Part shown: positions 11,377 to 24,974 of the stretch, piece by piece
Numbering within the stretch: the first letter of the stretch is position 1
Layout: the number at the start of each line of letters is the position of its first letter
From: Linanthus parryae
Lineage: Eukaryota > Streptophyta > Magnoliopsida > Ericales > Polemoniaceae
Length of the DNA stretch: 64,000 nucleotides
Reading direction: 5' to 3'
NCBI GenBank assembly: GCA_023055425.1
Contig: JALGPY010000010.1
Location: 16,217,363-16,281,362, forward strand
Notes under the pieces: model-generated
What the model saw: only the letters and a program-made list of their open reading frames with translations
Database searches by the model: none
Told to the model about the DNA's origin: nothing
Program-made: the position numbers and the translations under genes

Positions 11377-14300
11377 TGAAATACCGTAAATTGCTAATAG
11401 GGGGTGATTGTGCATTTTCTTAAAATTGTTTATTACAAAATTGAGGCTAAAACTTATATTACTAGAAACTACGGGGGAGTGGTTGTCTTTTACGTGAACT
11501 AAAATATAATAATGTATTATACAATATATTTATACGTGTATTTATACCCGTACGAGTACAATATACGTTAGGTAATGTATACAATACCTATACAATACAA
11601 AATTTTCTTTCTTTACTCTCTCTCTCTTCCCTCTTCTCCTATTTCTACTGCCTCCATCCCCCTCTTCCTCCTCCATCACCCGGCACCAGCACCACCACCC
11701 CCAACGCCATCTCCCTCTCTGCTCTCACCCTCACCACACCATCACCTCCCCCCCCTCCATCTCACTGTCTCTGTTTTGCCGAGAGACACAACCCACACCA
11801 TCACCAACCACCGCCGCTGCCTCCGGCGACTCACCAACCTCCACCAATACCAACGCCATCACCACCCCTCTGCCTATCTCTCTCTGCCTTACCTCCCCTC
11901 TGTCGAGCACCACCAGAAGAAGGCAGCAGCAGCAGCTGGAAGCCACGACCAGCCACCACCGCTGCCACCTCCGGCGAAGACCCCGACGGAAAACACCCCC
12001 CTTTGCCCCGATCTCTTCTCTCTCTCTCACCATCTCTCTCTCTCTCTCACCATCTCCCTCTCTCTCTGACTCTCCCTGTTCCCCGAAACCAGAAACAGAG
12101 GAAGGAGAAGAAGCCGCGGCGGCCTGAGCCACCGCCGAAGCCGACCCGAAGGCCAGACCCGACGGGAACCCGGCGCCACCCCTCTGCGCCTCCCTCTCGG
12201 CCTCTTCCGGCGACTTAACCACCCTCCTAAGGGTCCGACCACGCTCAGAGAACACCAATACCGGCCACCCAGCCGCCGTGAATCCATTAATTCCGGCGAG
12301 TTCTTCGCCGAACTTCGGCGATCGATTTCTTTCCCATTCGGTAATCGATTTCAATAATTTTTGGCTCAAATCCGTATGATTTAACTTGAATTAGAGTTTT
12401 GCATTAACTAAATCGAATGGGTATCAATGTATGCTGAGATTCATGATTTGGTCATAGAAGGGTGAAGAAGATGATGTTTTGGTATTTTCAGAAAGTTTGG
12501 GGGGTGGTTTATGTTATTAATAGAAACTGTTTATATAATGAAAGGGGGAGTTAGTTGTAGATTGGGCTTCTTGTTTTATTTAATCAATAAATCATTAAAA
12601 CTATTTTCTGAAAATAATAATCATGATAATAAATATATTTTTTCAAAGATTAATAACTTTTGTAAATATTTACTTGATAAGTAGTGTCGATAATTTTAAG
12701 CTATACCTCTTTATAAATAGCTATGGTAGTTAGTTTTAAATTCCTAAAATTACACAATTACTCTAAAAAGCTGAAATAAGAATAGTTTTATAAATGGGCT
12801 ATAACAAATAATAGTATGCCATCCTAAAAACAAAATTAGTTATTTAGTGTTCGGCTTATTTAAATGAAGCAAATAAATAAATAAATAATAAATAAATAAA
12901 TAAATAACTATATCATTAATCACATGTTAGTAATTCTTTGCAATAGAAATATACGAGTTTCATGACTTGATAAATAATTGAATATTTTATAATAAAACAA
13001 AATGTATTTTAGAATGGTAATTAAACTTGTTTCCTATTAAAATGTGATAGTTATGATAACTACTATCTCTTATTGTTCCATATTTAAATAAATGTCAATC
13101 GTTATAATAAGTGCCTAGAAATTCTCCCACAAAATAGTTGTCACAATAAACTTTTAATTAGCTTGAAGCTCTTTTATTGTCCTCATAAAAATATTCCATG
13201 AATGACTATGACTTATAAATAATAGACTTGTTATTAATAAGTAAATTCTATAAATTATATTAGCGTACAATCTGTTGGGGGGATTAATAATGGGCACACT
13301 TTCACATTGCATATAGAGCAAGGTTGCATTTGTCGTATGAATAAACTATATGTATTAATTAGGATTAATTGCGTATTTGTAGACACCCAATTCGTAGGCG
13401 ACGAGTTTATCGAGTACGAGTACTAGGACTTCTCTTGACGCGCGTGCACCACTCTACTTGTCTCGGTAAGTTCATATGTACAACACCTTAACTGTCAAAA
13501 TGTGAATTTGGCGTGCGTTGCTTTCAAATTACTGTCTTGCTATACCTCTTGACTTTGAAATATTTTGATCACATGTTGAGGTTAATTATTCTGAGAACTC
13601 TTTGAACATCCCGTTTGGAAAATATGCGATTACGATACGATCTTTGAATCAAATGACACGGTTCTATAATGACGGTTGAATAATGCACTATAATATAAAT
13701 GGGGCGATGTACAGAGGATGTGCGTGGAGGCTAAGGCCGGGGGCGCTTTCATGCGAACCTCCTCGGGTGATAATCCTACGAGATTACATACCCGGCCCCC
13801 GTGTTTGATCGTCATACACCGAGGTGATACGGTCACGGGGTTATATAAGGCGTGAAAACTATGGAGTACTACTTATGCCTGTGTGGGTCACTACGGTATA
13901 GGGGTGTCGACACTTAAGGTCTCATAGTTATGGATTGAGCGGGGTAGCGTTGGGTTACCCACAACGCTCGGGGTGAACCGGGATTTGTGATATCCCACGA
14001 TGTACCCCTGTTGTGATATTATTGCATCGTGACCTCTCTGTGGACATTCGTTACCCGCTGGTCTCTTATACGTCCAGCTAAACTAATGATTAAAAATGTG
14101 GAACCAGTTATTGATACAGCTCTTGTGGGTTTACTCCAGTTTTACATGTTGATTTCATAATCGTGTAGCCAAAACTCGTTTTACATGTTGTAGTATGATT
14201 CTTACTCAGTTTTTACTGACTTAAAATTTTCCTGCGGTCGGCTTTTGCTATTTCAAAACCCGCAGGTTACCAGGAGGGGGACGCTCACGACTACTGATGG

Positions 14301-14547
14301 ACTCATGCTATGAACACCTAGTGTTTCACTTAGTATCTCTATTTCGCTAAATAATGTACTTTAATCTTTTCAGACTCTGTCATTATGCTACCTTTTAATT
14401 TGTAATAAATTATGTTGTGGATTATCGATGACTGTACTAACTGTGAACCGGCGATCCTCCTCCGTTCCCAATGGGGTTTACCTCCTCGGGCGGAGGCACC
14501 TTTCCAAATGTACGGTTCGGCCGGCCGTATGATTTGGGGGTGTTTCA
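11377..14547 (+). repeat. 5' LTR of Tekay element (3171 bp)
   Basis: Begins TGAAATACCG and ends GTGTTTCA. It contains a CT-rich block (11600-12070), a GC-rich leader-like block (12100-12330), an AT-rich block with an AAAT microsatellite (about 12867-12907) and a TATA-like ttatataagg near 13841. Open frames in the CT/GC-rich block are low-complexity and probably not coding. Confidence 0.95.
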
Positions 14548-14549
14548 GT

Positions 14550-14561
14550 TGGTATCAGAGC
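14550..14561 (+). promoter_or_regulatory. Primer binding site, tRNA-iMet
   Basis: TGGTATCAGAGC, two bases after the 5' LTR, is complementary to the 3' end of initiator methionine tRNA, the usual primer of plant retrotransposons. Confidence 0.95.
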
Positions 14562-14942
14562 CGACGGTTCTAAGTTAGTGCGATCATTCGATTTCCACTA
14601 AATAAGATTTTCAAATTTAAAATGGACATAGGACAACTAAAATCGGTAATAAAATTGAACAAGCCGGGGGTTGTTGGGTAGCTTATTCCTGATTAACTTC
14701 ATAACTGCTGGATATGATGATTTCAGTTGACTAGCAAAGTTGATTGCTATGATGTGCTTAATTGCGACATTCTTGGACATGTGTGATATGATCGCCTGTT
14801 TATGTGATGAATCGATAGTAGTGCACGTGGACTTTAGAACCTTTATAGGGCCTTATTCTTTCGAATGGCCTCATACTCGAGTGTTACATGCGTGTGAATG
14901 AAATAGAAATTATATTGAGTAAGATTATATTCGTAAGGTACC

Positions 14943-17900
14943 ATGCGATTTGCCGACCCTCATCGCTACTATACCAGGAGACGCAAGACTCAACAATCCG
15001 AAATGAGCCAAGGAAACCAACCACCTCGAGCAGAACCAGCCCCAGAGTATGACCCGATCCGGTTCCAGAACATGGAACAGGCAACACTGACTTTGACTCA
15101 GATTCTGCAAAATACCCAAGGCGGGGGAAATGACATAATGAGAAGGATCGCGGAGCTCCGGCCCGACTTCTTTTATGGGACCGAGGATCCGACAATCCTG
15201 GAGAACTGGATTCGCGACTTTGGAAAGACGCTAATCTCGGCACGCTGCCCAGAGGACCAGCGAGTGGAAGTAGCCGTGTACTACTTCAAGAAGGAGGCTG
15301 ACAACTGGTGGTCTGCCAAGGGAAGAGAGCTTCTCGCCCAACCGGGATTTGGCTGGGAACAGTTAAAGACAGCACTGCGTGAGCGATTTTACCCCGACCA
15401 TGTCAAGACTCGAAAGCTTAAGGAGTTCTTGAATCTGACACAAGGGACTGATAGCATCTCTGAATACTATGAGAGATTCATGGAACTCATGCGGTTTGGA
15501 GGAGAAATCGTCCCGACAGAAGCAAGGGCAGTCAAGAGGTTTGTGGAAGGCCTAAACTTCCAAATCAAGAGGACCTTGGGTGTGACTCGTTTCGAGACAC
15601 TCCATGAAGCTTACGGAGCAGCACAGGACGTGCAGCGGATGTTCGATGAGAACTTTGAGGAGAGTAGGAAAAGAAAAGCTGAAGCACCTCAGAACCGCGG
15701 CAATGGAAACAACAGTGGAGACAAGAGGAACCGGCCCAACCCAACCCATCAGTTTGGCAATCGAAACATTGGAGGGCAGGGCCCGGCACGAATCTACCAC
15801 TGCAGACGATGCGGAAACAACCACCCAGGAGTAGACTGTTGGGGAGAGAAGGTGACTTGCCTCAATTGTGGAAAGAAGGGTCATCGAAGGTTCGAATGTT
15901 TGTCAAGGCCTATGGGGTACAACCAGGGAGGGAACTTCAACAACCGTGGCAACCATAATGGAGGAGGAAATGGTGGAAATGGGGGATATCGTCAAGGCCT
16001 CAACCAGGGAAGAAATAACAACTACGGAGGTAACCAGTATGGAGGGAATCAACAGAACTACCAGCAGGGTGGAGGTTACAACAGTGGTGGCTCTAACCGA
16101 GGAAACAACTGGCAAGGCGGGAATGTCTACAACAAACGACCCCAGGGGAGCAATGTCGCATCGGCTTCAACAGCACCAGCAGCCACAAGCCGTAACCCAA
16201 CTGGAACCATCAATGTCATGAACCAGACCCAAGCAGAGCAAGCTAACGTGGTGACTGGTACATTCCTTATCCATTCTACCCCTGCCTTTGTCTTATTTGA
16301 TTCAGGAGCCACATTTTCATTCATATCATTCGCATTCATTAAGAAACTAGATTTACCTGCTCCCACACCCATATCTGTTGCAATATCTGCCCCCAATGGA
16401 GAAGTTGTAACTTGTAACACCTTGTATCCCAAAGTCAAACTAGAAATCCTAGGCACAGAACTACCTGCGAACCTGATCCTTTATGACCTGGGTAACTTAG
16501 ATGTCATCTTGGGTATGGACTGGCTGGGCAAGTACAAAGCAACCATAGAATGTGCCACTCAAAAGGTCAGGTTTCGTGGACCTAAGGGTGAGCGTCTATC
16601 CTATAGAGGCATAACCAGCGGACCCACGATCCAAATTGTGTCAGCCTTATCCATCGTATCAGAAATAAAGAAAGGGCATCAGGCGTACCTTTGTACGGTC
16701 CACAATCAAGACAAGGAAGGGGAGAAGCTTGAAGATATCCCAGTGGTGAGCGAGTTTCCAGATGTGTTTCCAGAAGAACTACCAGGAATGCCACCAAAGA
16801 GGGCAGTGGATTTCACGATCGACTTAATGCCAGGGACGGGGCCGATTTCCAAGGCGCCGTACAGAATGGCACCAGCAGAGTTGAAGGAATTGAAGGAGCA
16901 ACTGAAGGAGCTGTTAGACAAGGGATTCATCCGGCCCAGTGTCTCACCGTGGGGAGCACCAGTCTTGTTTGTAAAGAAGAAGGACGGAAGTCTGAGGCTT
17001 TGCCTAGACTACTGTGAATTGAACAATGTGACTGTCAAGAATAAGTACCCACTCCCCAGGATCGACGACTTGTTTGATCAACTTCAAGGAGCCGATACGT
17101 TTTCAAAGATTGACTTAAGGTCAGGATACCACCAGCTCAGGATAGCAGAGAAGGATATTCCAAAGACGGCGTTCCGAACTCGCTATGGTCATTACGAGTT
17201 CACCGTGATGCCATTCGGTCTGACTAATGCACCATCGGCGTTCATGGAATTGATGAACCGCGTTCTACAGAAGTACCTGGACAAGTTTGTCGTAGTGTTT
17301 ATCGACGACATTCTGGTCTACTCCAAAGGGAAAGAAGGGCACGAGCAACACTTAAGGGAGGTACTGGAAACGCTAAGGGAAGAGAAGTTATATGGAAAGC
17401 TGTCAAAGTGCGAGTTTTGGCTTGACAAAGTGCCTTTCCTGGGGCATATCATATCCAAGGAGGGAGTGTCAGTGGACCCAGGAAAAGTAGCCGCAGTAAG
17501 AGATTGGCCAACACCAAAGAACGTCACCGAGATAAGGAGCTTCTTGGGATTGGCAGGATATTATCGGAGGTTTGTGAAAGATTTCTCAAAGATCGCGAGG
17601 CCAATGACTAACCTGATGAAGAAGACGACCAAGTACGTGTGGGATAGCAAGTGTGAAGAGGCGTTCCAAACACTCAAGGATAGATTGACGTCAGCACCTG
17701 TGTTGACCTTGCCTACTGAAGGAGGAGAATTTGAAGTTTACAGCGACGCGTCTAAGCATGGCCTAGGATGTGTTTTGATGCAGAATGGAAAGGTGATTGC
17801 TTATGCGTCTAGGCAATTGAAGCCGTACGAGGAGAACTACCCCACTCATGACCTGGAGTTAGCAGCTATCGTGTTCGCATTGAAGATATGGAGGCATTAC

Positions 17901-19640
17901 CTGTACGGTACGACTTGCAAGATCTTCACGGATCATAAGAGCTTGAAGTACATTTTCACGCAAAAGGAGTTGAACATGCGACAAAGAAGGTGGTTAGAGT
18001 TGGTAAAGGATTATGATCTGCAAATCCAATACCATGAAGGGAAGGCCAATGTTGTGGCGGATGCTTTGAGTCGAAAGACGGATCACACAGTAAACGCTTT
18101 ATGGGATCTTCCGCATAAGCTTTATGAAGATTTTCGACGATTGGAGATCGAAGTATGCGCAAGGGGAAGCCCAGATAACATGCTATGCAACTTGACGATC
18201 GTGCCAGATATATTCAAGGAGATAAAAGAAGGACAAAAGGAGGATGCTTTCCTTCAACAGATTAAGGAAAAGATCAAGAACGGCGAGGCACACGATTTCA
18301 AGGTTGACGAAGACGGTAGCTTGAAATTCAAGGGAAGATGGTGTGTACCTATGAAATGCGCGGAAGTAAAGGAAAAGATCATGAAAGAAGCTCATCATTC
18401 GCCCTATTCAGTACACCCAGGAGGAGACAAGCTGTATAAGGACCTGAAGAAGAACTTTTGGTGGAAGGGCATGAAGAAAGAAGTAGCGGATTTCGTGTCT
18501 CGATGCCTTACGTGTCAAAAAGTCAAGATTGAACACAAGAGGCCAGGAGGGATGCTACAACCGTTAGATGTGCCAGTATGGAAATGGGATTCCATCTCGA
18601 TGGACTTTGTGACAGGATTGCCAGTCTCGACTAATGGGATGAATCAGATTTGGGTGATAGTAGATCGCCTAACGAAGACGGCAAGGTTCATTCCCATAAA
18701 AGACACGTGGGATATGGAAAAGAGAGCGGATGCGTACATCAAGAATGTGGTGCGATTACATGGAGTGCCGAGTTCAATCGTTTCAGACAGAGATCCAAAT
18801 TTCTTGTCGCACTTTTGGAAGGGGTTGCAGAAGGCTATGGGTACAGAACTCAGATTTAGCACAGCTTTTCACCCAGCTACAGATGGACAAACTGAAAGGA
18901 CAATTCAGACGCTGGAGGACATGTTGAGAGCTTGTATCTTGGACTTTGGAGGATCATGGGTAGACAAACTACCGCTAATAGAGTTCTCTTACAACAACAG
19001 CTATCACGCCAGTATAGGAATGGCTCCCTACGAAGCACTTTATGGGAGGAAGTGCAGAACACCGCTTTGTTGGAGCGACATCAGCGAGACCATCATTCTA
19101 GGACCACAAATGATCGAGGAGTCGACAAACCAGATTCGAATAATCCAGCAAAGGATGAAGGCAGCACAGGATCGACAAAAGTCTTACGCGGACTTAAAGA
19201 GAAGGCCATTGGAGTTCAAGGTAGGAGACAAAGTATTCCTGAAAGTTTCCCCAACCAAAGGTGTCATGCGATTCAATCAGAAGGGAAAGCTAAGTCCCAA
19301 GTTCATCGGACCATATGAAATATTGGAACGTATAGGAAAGGTTGCCTATCGTCTGAATCTTCCCAACAGCCTTGGCCGAGTTCACGATGTTTTCCATGTC
19401 TCTCAACTCAAGCCTTACATTCATGACTCGAGTCACATCCTCGACCCTGAACCAGTGGAACTTGACCCGTCTCTTTCTTACGAGGAGCAGCCCATCAAAA
19501 TTCTCGATCGGAAAACAAGGACTACCCGCAACAGGTCAACTACACTGGTCAAAGTTCTCTGGTCCAACCACTCACATGAGGGAGCTACGTGGGAAGCAGA
19601 AGCTGACATGATGAAACGTTACCCCCACCTATTTGACTAG
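14943..19640 (+). CDS. Tekay gag-pol polyprotein, intact
   Basis: One frame of 1565 residues. Gag comes first, with a capsid region from about residue 70 to 240, then two zinc-knuckle-like motifs: C287-x2-C with H and C, and [14 protein letters not shown] from 306. The protease has DSGA at 453. Reverse transcriptase has FIDD near 787-789, and RNase H has its first aspartate near 935. The integrase has H1151, H1158, C1188 and C1191, and a catalytic triad D1221, D1282, E1318 with the canonical 35-residue spacing. The C-terminus (about 1515-1565, [15 protein letters not shown]) is a chromodomain-like module of the Tekay/Del type, thought to direct integration to heterochromatin. The first ATG is 14943; an alternative start is ATG 15003 (MSQGNQ). 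No stop or frameshift is present, so all enzymatic functions look preserved. It would act in cytoplasmic particles and then in the nucleus. Confidence 0.96.
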   Translation: MRFADPHRYYTRRRKTQQSEMSQGNQPPRAEPAPEYDPIRFQNMEQATLTLTQILQNTQGGGNDIMRRIAELRPDFFYGTEDPTILENWIRDFGKTLISARCPEDQRVEVAVYYFKKEADNWWSAKGRELLAQPGFGWEQLKTALRERFYPDHVKTRKLKEFLNLTQGTDSISEYYERFMELMRFGGEIVPTEARAVKRFVEGLNFQIKRTLGVTRFETLHEAYGAAQDVQRMFDENFEESRKRKAEAPQNRGNGNNSGDKRNRPNPTHQFGNRNIGGQGPARIYHCRRCGNNHPGVDCWGEKVTCLNCGKKGHRRFECLSRPMGYNQGGNFNNRGNHNGGGNGGNGGYRQGLNQGRNNNYGGNQYGGNQQNYQQGGGYNSGGSNRGNNWQGGNVYNKRPQGSNVASASTAPAATSRNPTGTINVMNQTQAEQANVVTGTFLIHSTPAFVLFDSGATFSFISFAFIKKLDLPAPTPISVAISAPNGEVVTCNTLYPKVKLEILGTELPANLILYDLGNLDVILGMDWLGKYKATIECATQKVRFRGPKGERLSYRGITSGPTIQIVSALSIVSEIKKGHQAYLCTVHNQDKEGEKLEDIPVVSEFPDVFPEELPGMPPKRAVDFTIDLMPGTGPISKAPYRMAPAELKELKEQLKELLDKGFIRPSVSPWGAPVLFVKKKDGSLRLCLDYCELNNVTVKNKYPLPRIDDLFDQLQGADTFSKIDLRSGYHQLRIAEKDIPKTAFRTRYGHYEFTVMPFGLTNAPSAFMELMNRVLQKYLDKFVVVFIDDILVYSKGKEGHEQHLREVLETLREEKLYGKLSKCEFWLDKVPFLGHIISKEGVSVDPGKVAAVRDWPTPKNVTEIRSFLGLAGYYRRFVKDFSKIARPMTNLMKKTTKYVWDSKCEEAFQTLKDRLTSAPVLTLPTEGGEFEVYSDASKHGLGCVLMQNGKVIAYASRQLKPYEENYPTHDLELAAIVFALKIWRHYLYGTTCKIFTDHKSLKYIFTQKELNMRQRRWLELVKDYDLQIQYHEGKANVVADALSRKTDHTVNALWDLPHKLYEDFRRLEIEVCARGSPDNMLCNLTIVPDIFKEIKEGQKEDAFLQQIKEKIKNGEAHDFKVDEDGSLKFKGRWCVPMKCAEVKEKIMKEAHHSPYSVHPGGDKLYKDLKKNFWWKGMKKEVADFVSRCLTCQKVKIEHKRPGGMLQPLDVPVWKWDSISMDFVTGLPVSTNGMNQIWVIVDRLTKTARFIPIKDTWDMEKRADAYIKNVVRLHGVPSSIVSDRDPNFLSHFWKGLQKAMGTELRFSTAFHPATDGQTERTIQTLEDMLRACILDFGGSWVDKLPLIEFSYNNSYHASIGMAPYEALYGRKCRTPLCWSDISETIILGPQMIEESTNQIRIIQQRMKAAQDRQKSYADLKRRPLEFKVGDKVFLKVSPTKGVMRFNQKGKLSPKFIGPYEILERIGKVAYRLNLPNSLGRVHDVFHVSQLKPYIHDSSHILDPEPVELDPSLSYEEQPIKILDRKTRTTRNRSTTLVKVLWSNHSHEGATWEAEADMMKRYPHLFD

Positions 19641-19872
19641 AAACAAAAATAGAGAACCGAGTATGTAACCCTACGATTTTGTGCCCTTACGTTGTGCTAA
19701 ACACCTGATCGTATTACATAATATGTTATGACATCCCATGTGCTTTCCATGACATTATTTGCAGATTTCATGACATGCCTATATGTGCACCCTGTTACAC
19801 ACGAACCCTCGAATCCGATAGATGATTCTTAGTGATAGTGTATAGTTGTAGCTTCGAGGACGAAGCTTTCTT

Positions 19873-19887
19873 TTAAGGGGGATATGA
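19873..19887 (+). promoter_or_regulatory. Polypurine tract of Tekay element
   Basis: ttaagggggatatga lies directly before the 3' LTR and is the plus-strand primer site. Confidence 0.8.
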
Positions 19888-22800
19888 TGAAATACCGTAA
19901 ATTGCTAATAGGGGGTGATTGTGCATTTTCTTAAAATTGTTTATTACAAAATTGAGGCTAAAACTTATATTACTAGAAACTACGGGGGAGTGGTTGTCTT
20001 TTACGTGAACTAAAATATAATAATGTATTATACAATATATTTATACGTGTATTTATACCCGTACGAGTACAATATACGTTAGGTAATGTATACAATACCT
20101 ATACAATACAAAATTTTCTTTCTTTACTCTCTCTCTCTTCCCTCTTCTCCTATTTCTACTGCCTCCATCCCCCTCTTCCTCCTCCATCACCCGGCACCAG
20201 CACCACCACCCCCAACGCCATCTCCCTCTCTGCTCTCACCCTCACCACACCATCACCTCCCCCCCCTCCATCTCACTGTCTCTGTTTTGCCGAGAGACAC
20301 AACCCACACCATCACCAACCACCGCCGCTGCCTCCGGCGACTCACCAACCTCCACCAATACCAACGCCATCACCACCCCTCTGCCTATCTCTCTCTGCCT
20401 TACCTCCCCTCTGTCGAGCACCACCAGAAGAAGGCAGCAGCAGCAGCTGGAAGCCACGACCAGCCACCACCGCTGCCACCTCCGGCGAAGACCCCGACGG
20501 AAAACACCCCCCTTTGCCCCGATCTCTTCTCTCTCTCTCACCATCTCTCTCTCTCTCTCACCATCTCCCTCTCTCTCTGACTCTCCCTGTTCCCCGAAAC
20601 CAGAAACAGAGGAAGGAGAAGAAGCCGCGGCGGCCTGAGCCACCGCCGAAGCCGACCCGAAGGCCAGACCCGACGGGAACCCGGCGCCACCCCTCTGCGC
20701 CTCCCTCTCGGCCTCTTCCGGCGACTTAACCACCCTCCTAAGGGTCCGACCACGCTCAGAGAACACCAATACCGGCCACCCAGCCGCCGTGAATCCATTA
20801 ATTCCGGCGAGTTCTTCGCCGAACTTCGGCGATCGATTTCTTTCCCATTCGGTAATCGATTTCAATAATTTTTGGCTCAAATCCGTATGATTTAACTTGA
20901 ATTAGAGTTTTGCATTAACTAAATCGAATGGGTATCAATGTATGCTGAGATTCATGATTTGGTCATAGAAGGGTGAAGAAGATGATGTTTTGGTATTTTC
21001 AGAAAGTTTGGGGGGTGGTTTATGTTATTAATAGAAACTGTTTATATAATGAAAGGGGGAGTTAGTTGTAGATTGGGCTTCTTGTTTTATTTAATCAATA
21101 AATCATTAAAACTATTTTCTGAAAATAATAATCATGATAATAAATATATTTTTTCAAAGATTAATAACTTTTGTAAATATTTACTTGATAAGTAGTGTCG
21201 ATAATTTTAAGCTATACCTCTTTATAAATAGCTATGGTAGTTAGTTTTAAATTCCTAAAATTACACAATTACTCTAAAAAGCTGAAATAAGAATAGTTTT
21301 ATAAATGGGCTATAACAAATAATAGTATGCCATCCTAAAAACAAAATTAGTTATTTAGTGTTCGGCTTATTTAAATGAAGCAAATAAATAAATAAATAAT
21401 AAATAAATAAATAAATAACTATATCATTAATCACATGTTAGTAATTCTTTGCAATAGAAATATACGAGTTTCATGACTTGATAAATAATTGAATATTTTA
21501 TAATAAAACAAAATGTATTTTAGAATGGTAATTAAACTTGTTTCCTATTAAAATGTGATAGTTATGATAACTACTATCTCTTATTGTTCCATATTTAAAT
21601 AAATGTCAATCGTTATAATAAGTGCCTAGAAATTCTCCCACAAAATAGTTGTCACAATAAACTTTTAATTAGCTTGAAGCTCTTTTATTGTCCTCATAAA
21701 AATATTCCATGAATGACTATGACTTATAAATAATAGACTTGTTATTAATAAGTAAATTCTATAAATTATATTAGCGTACAATCTGTTGGGGGGATTAATA
21801 ATGGGCACACTTTCACATTGCATATAGAGCAAGGTTGCATTTGTCGTATGAATAAACTATATGTATTAATTAGGATTAATTGCGTATTTGTAGACACCCA
21901 ATTCGTAGGCGACGAGTTTATCGAGTACGAGTACTAGGACTTCTCTTGACGCGCGTGCACCACTCTACTTGTCTCGGTAAGTTCATATGTACAACACCTT
22001 AACTGTCAAAATGTGAATTTGGCGTGCGTTGCTTTCAAATTACTGTCTTGCTATACCTCTTGACTTTGAAATATTTTGATCACATGTTGAGGTTAATTAT
22101 TCTGAGAACTCTTTGAACATCCCGTTTGGAAAATATGCGATTACGATACGATCTTTGAATCAAATGACACGGTTCTATAATGACGGTTGAATAATGCACT
22201 ATAATATAAATGGGGCGATGTACAGAGGATGTGCGTGGAGGCTAAGGCCGGGGGCGCTTTCATGCGAACCTCCTCGGGTGATAATCCTACGAGATTACAT
22301 ACCCGGCCCCCGTGTTTGATCGTCATACACCGAGGTGATACGGTCACGGGGTTATATAAGGCGTGAAAACTATGGAGTACTACTTATGCCTGTGTGGGTC
22401 ACTACGGTATAGGGGTGTCGACACTTAAGGTCTCATAGTTATGGATTGAGCGGGGTAGCGTTGGGTTACCCACAACGCTCGGGGTGAACCGGGATTTGTG
22501 ATATCCCACGATGTACCCCTGTTGTGATATTATTGCATCGTGACCTCTCTGTGGACATTCGTTACCCGCTGGTCTCTTATACGTCCAGCTAAACTAATGA
22601 TTAAAAATGTGGAACCAGTTATTGATACAGCTCTTGTGGGTTTACTCCAGTTTTACATGTTGATTTCATAATCGTGTAGCCAAAACTCGTTTTACATGTT
22701 GTAGTATGATTCTTACTCAGTTTTTACTGACTTAAAATTTTCCTGCGGTCGGCTTTTGCTATTTCAAAACCCGCAGGTTACCAGGAGGGGGACGCTCACG

Positions 22801-23058
22801 ACTACTGATGGACTCATGCTATGAACACCTAGTGTTTCACTTAGTATCTCTATTTCGCTAAATAATGTACTTTAATCTTTTCAGACTCTGTCATTATGCT
22901 ACCTTTTAATTTGTAATAAATTATGTTGTGGATTATCGATGACTGTACTAACTGTGAACCGGCGATCCTCCTCCGTTCCCAATGGGGTTTACCTCCTCGG
23001 GCGGAGGCACCTTTCCAAATGTACGGTTCGGCCGGCCGTATGATTTGGGGGTGTTTCA
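19888..23058 (+). repeat. 3' LTR of Tekay element (3171 bp)
   Basis: Same length and, as far as I can read, the same sequence as the 5' LTR at a constant offset of 8511 bases. Followed by GTATC, the target duplication. Confidence 0.95.
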
Positions 23059-23352
23059 GTATCTCGAACGAACTTATCTTCTCATTACTTTAGCTCTCGC
23101 ACTCTTTATTGAATGGTTTTTTCTTTCGCAGATGATGATGCATAAACCATCAGCGGCCTTCTGGCCAAGAAGCATAAAAGGGGTTCTCACTCCGGCGTTT
23201 CCTGCGAAGCCATAGACGAGGAAATCCTTGCCGAGTCTAGAAGAACAGCTGCGGAGGCTGCTGAAAGAAGAAGGAAGCAAGAAGAAGATGAGATCGATCT
23301 CATAAAGCAGAGGAGTCTGGAAGAGCAACACGTTGACGACTTGGTACAGCAA

Positions 23353-23421
23353 GCCGATGAGGAAGATGCGGCTCAAGCCGATGAGGAAGATGCGGCTCAA
23401 GCCGATGAGGAAGATGCGGCT
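23353..23421 (+). repeat. 24-bp in-frame tandem repeat, about 2.9 copies
   Basis: The unit gccgatgaggaagatgcggc followed by tcaa encodes ADEEDAAQ. It lies in the acidic part of the PMD-type accessory gene. Element B has no such repeat at the equivalent place. Confidence 0.9.
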
Positions 23422-24974
23422 GTTCTGGAGCAAGCTCAAGCGGACTTTGAGGAAATCGCAGGCGGCAATCAAGGTGAGATCTTTAATCTTGCGGTAACTT
23501 ACCAAGAAGTGATTCTCGGTGCATTAAAGCATGGCTTATCGAAAGCCGATATTCGCCGATGGCTAGTAAGCAAGTGTGGTGAACCCTCAGGTAATCATTC
23601 AAGCAGTGTTTGTAAACTAGGCTTAGTGACCTAAGCATCGTCATAACTGGTTTCTTCGCACCCCAGGTCACGCCCACCTTAAGGATGTGCTTAATGAAGA
23701 TACCCCAGTAGGATACGGTGTCGCGTCTTTAGCATATGATGAAGATGCTGCAATCCCACCTACGCGTGGAGGTGCTCGCTCTTGGTTTATCAAAATAACA
23801 AAACATTGTGTGATACAAGTTACCTCATATTTTCCTATCTTGTATCGCAGGAAATGCTGAGGAGGCCATGTCGGAACAGAGAAGTCAACCCCCTGAGTCT
23901 TATGTTCCAGAGCGAAGCTCCCATGTCGAGAAGCCTGTTTCAGCTGGTGATTATGCAGGAGAGCCCCTGGAGGATGTCATTGAAATTTCTGATGACATCG
24001 AAGCTGCTAATGGAGGAAGATGCTGATGTCGCAGCTGAGGAAATGGAGACGGATGCTGCCAGGGCTGCGGTTCATGAGAATGAGCAGGTCGTGGAAGGCA
24101 TAACATCACATGAAAATATGAATGTTCCAAGGAGTGCTCCTGAGCCTCACGAGCCCCTCGCACCGGAAGGAGTTCCTGGTCGAGCCGCAGCTACCACTGT
24201 TGCCATTCCTCCAACGGAGATAGAGCTTCCAGAGGTTCCCCAAGCATGGAGTTTTTGGAGCTCGCAAGTGGGAGATGCAATCGCACCTGTTGCGGCCTAT
24301 ACCCTTCCTGCCAACTATGAGGAACTACAGCTCGCAGCTAATAGACGAGCAATGGAGCGAGGACAGACTTCAGCTGTTCCAGCAATGCGCATTCCCTCTT
24401 TGCGCGAGATCCTTGAAGGAACCGGTATGTTACCATTTTTCGCATTTCACATTCTCAGTTACAAGTTTCGTGCTCTAAACTTGAACCAACATTGTTAGGA
24501 TTGAAGCAAGCTGATTTGGACTGGCTAGTTCGGATGCGTCTCTCCTATCCTCGGTCGTTTGCGAGGTCTCTAGAGATACAACCTTTTAACAGAAGACTGT
24601 TCTTGACCGAAGCCATCTGGATTTTGGAGCAGCTGCCTGCGGCCACCCCTTCGACCATTTCTCCTCAGAGTGCGCAGCTGCTTTTCAGCATGTGCCAAGG
24701 CCTTCAAGCCAAAGTTCAAGGCAAGCTGGGCTTCAGGTATCTTGTCAACAGAGTCATCCAGATTCGCGCAGCTGTGAATTTGAAGTGCGGCTTCGATAAT
24801 CTCGCAGCTGAGGGGCGAAAGGTAGAGGAGCAAAGGTAGAAAGCTGAAGAAGCTGTCAAACTCTTCCATGAGATGAGCGCCAAGTACGAGCAGCTGAAGC
24901 GAGAAGTGGACCAAGTGAGAGATACATCACTCTTTTTTTCTCCTGATGACCCCCTGATCAAAGATTTATTTTGA

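Larger units (their letters stand above)
11377..23058 (+). mobile_element. Complete Tekay-type chromovirus (Ty3/gypsy), 11.7 kb
   Basis: Two 3171-bp LTRs, a tRNA-iMet primer site, one uninterrupted gag-pol frame and a PPT are all present. It is bounded by a perfect 5-bp target duplication GTATC (11372-11376 and 23059-23063). The two LTRs have equal length and I saw no difference between them, so the insertion is very recent and the element may be autonomous. It sits in the acidic part of the PMD gene of Tat element A. Confidence 0.95.
8361..24974 (+). pseudogene. PMD-type accessory gene of Tat element A, interrupted
   Basis: Starts MAKTKGTKPVKE and carries the plant mobile domain signature YSPTTHTFHF with TLEDA near 8801-8870. 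PMD proteins (MAIN/MAIL1 family and transposon-borne relatives) are plant nuclear proteins of uncertain biochemical role. After the domain comes an acidic, lysine-rich and glutamate-rich middle (10957-11376 and 23134-23460), then a C-terminal helical part starting near 24500 and ending at 24974. Several introns are suggested by comparison with the copy in element B (donor 10785, acceptor ending 10860, acceptor ending 23131, donor 24425, acceptor ending 24498). It is dead: an in-frame TAG at 9021-9023, a MITE at 9530-10064, a stop near 10398, the Tekay element at 11377-23058, a frameshift near 24000 and a stop near 24837. It runs antisense to the retrotransposon genome. Confidence 0.8.

Noticed and set aside
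11575..12369. Open frames of 164 and 212 codons (both strands) in the Tekay LTR, repeated at 20086-20880
   Set aside because: They lie in a CT/GC-rich low-complexity block, overlap each other on opposite strands, and show no domain. They repeat only because the LTR repeats.
13630..13836. Minus-strand frame of 68 codons in the LTR, also at 22141-22347
   Set aside because: Duplicated by the LTR, no similarity, length expected by chance.
14550..14561. tRNA-like sequences at the primer sites (also 44162, 54337, 63158)
   Set aside because: They are short complements of tRNA 3' ends, not tRNA genes; no cloverleaf surrounds them.
15552..19062. Numerous minus-strand and alternate-frame open frames across the Tekay polyprotein
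   Set aside because: Shadows of the intact coding frame; none shows a domain.
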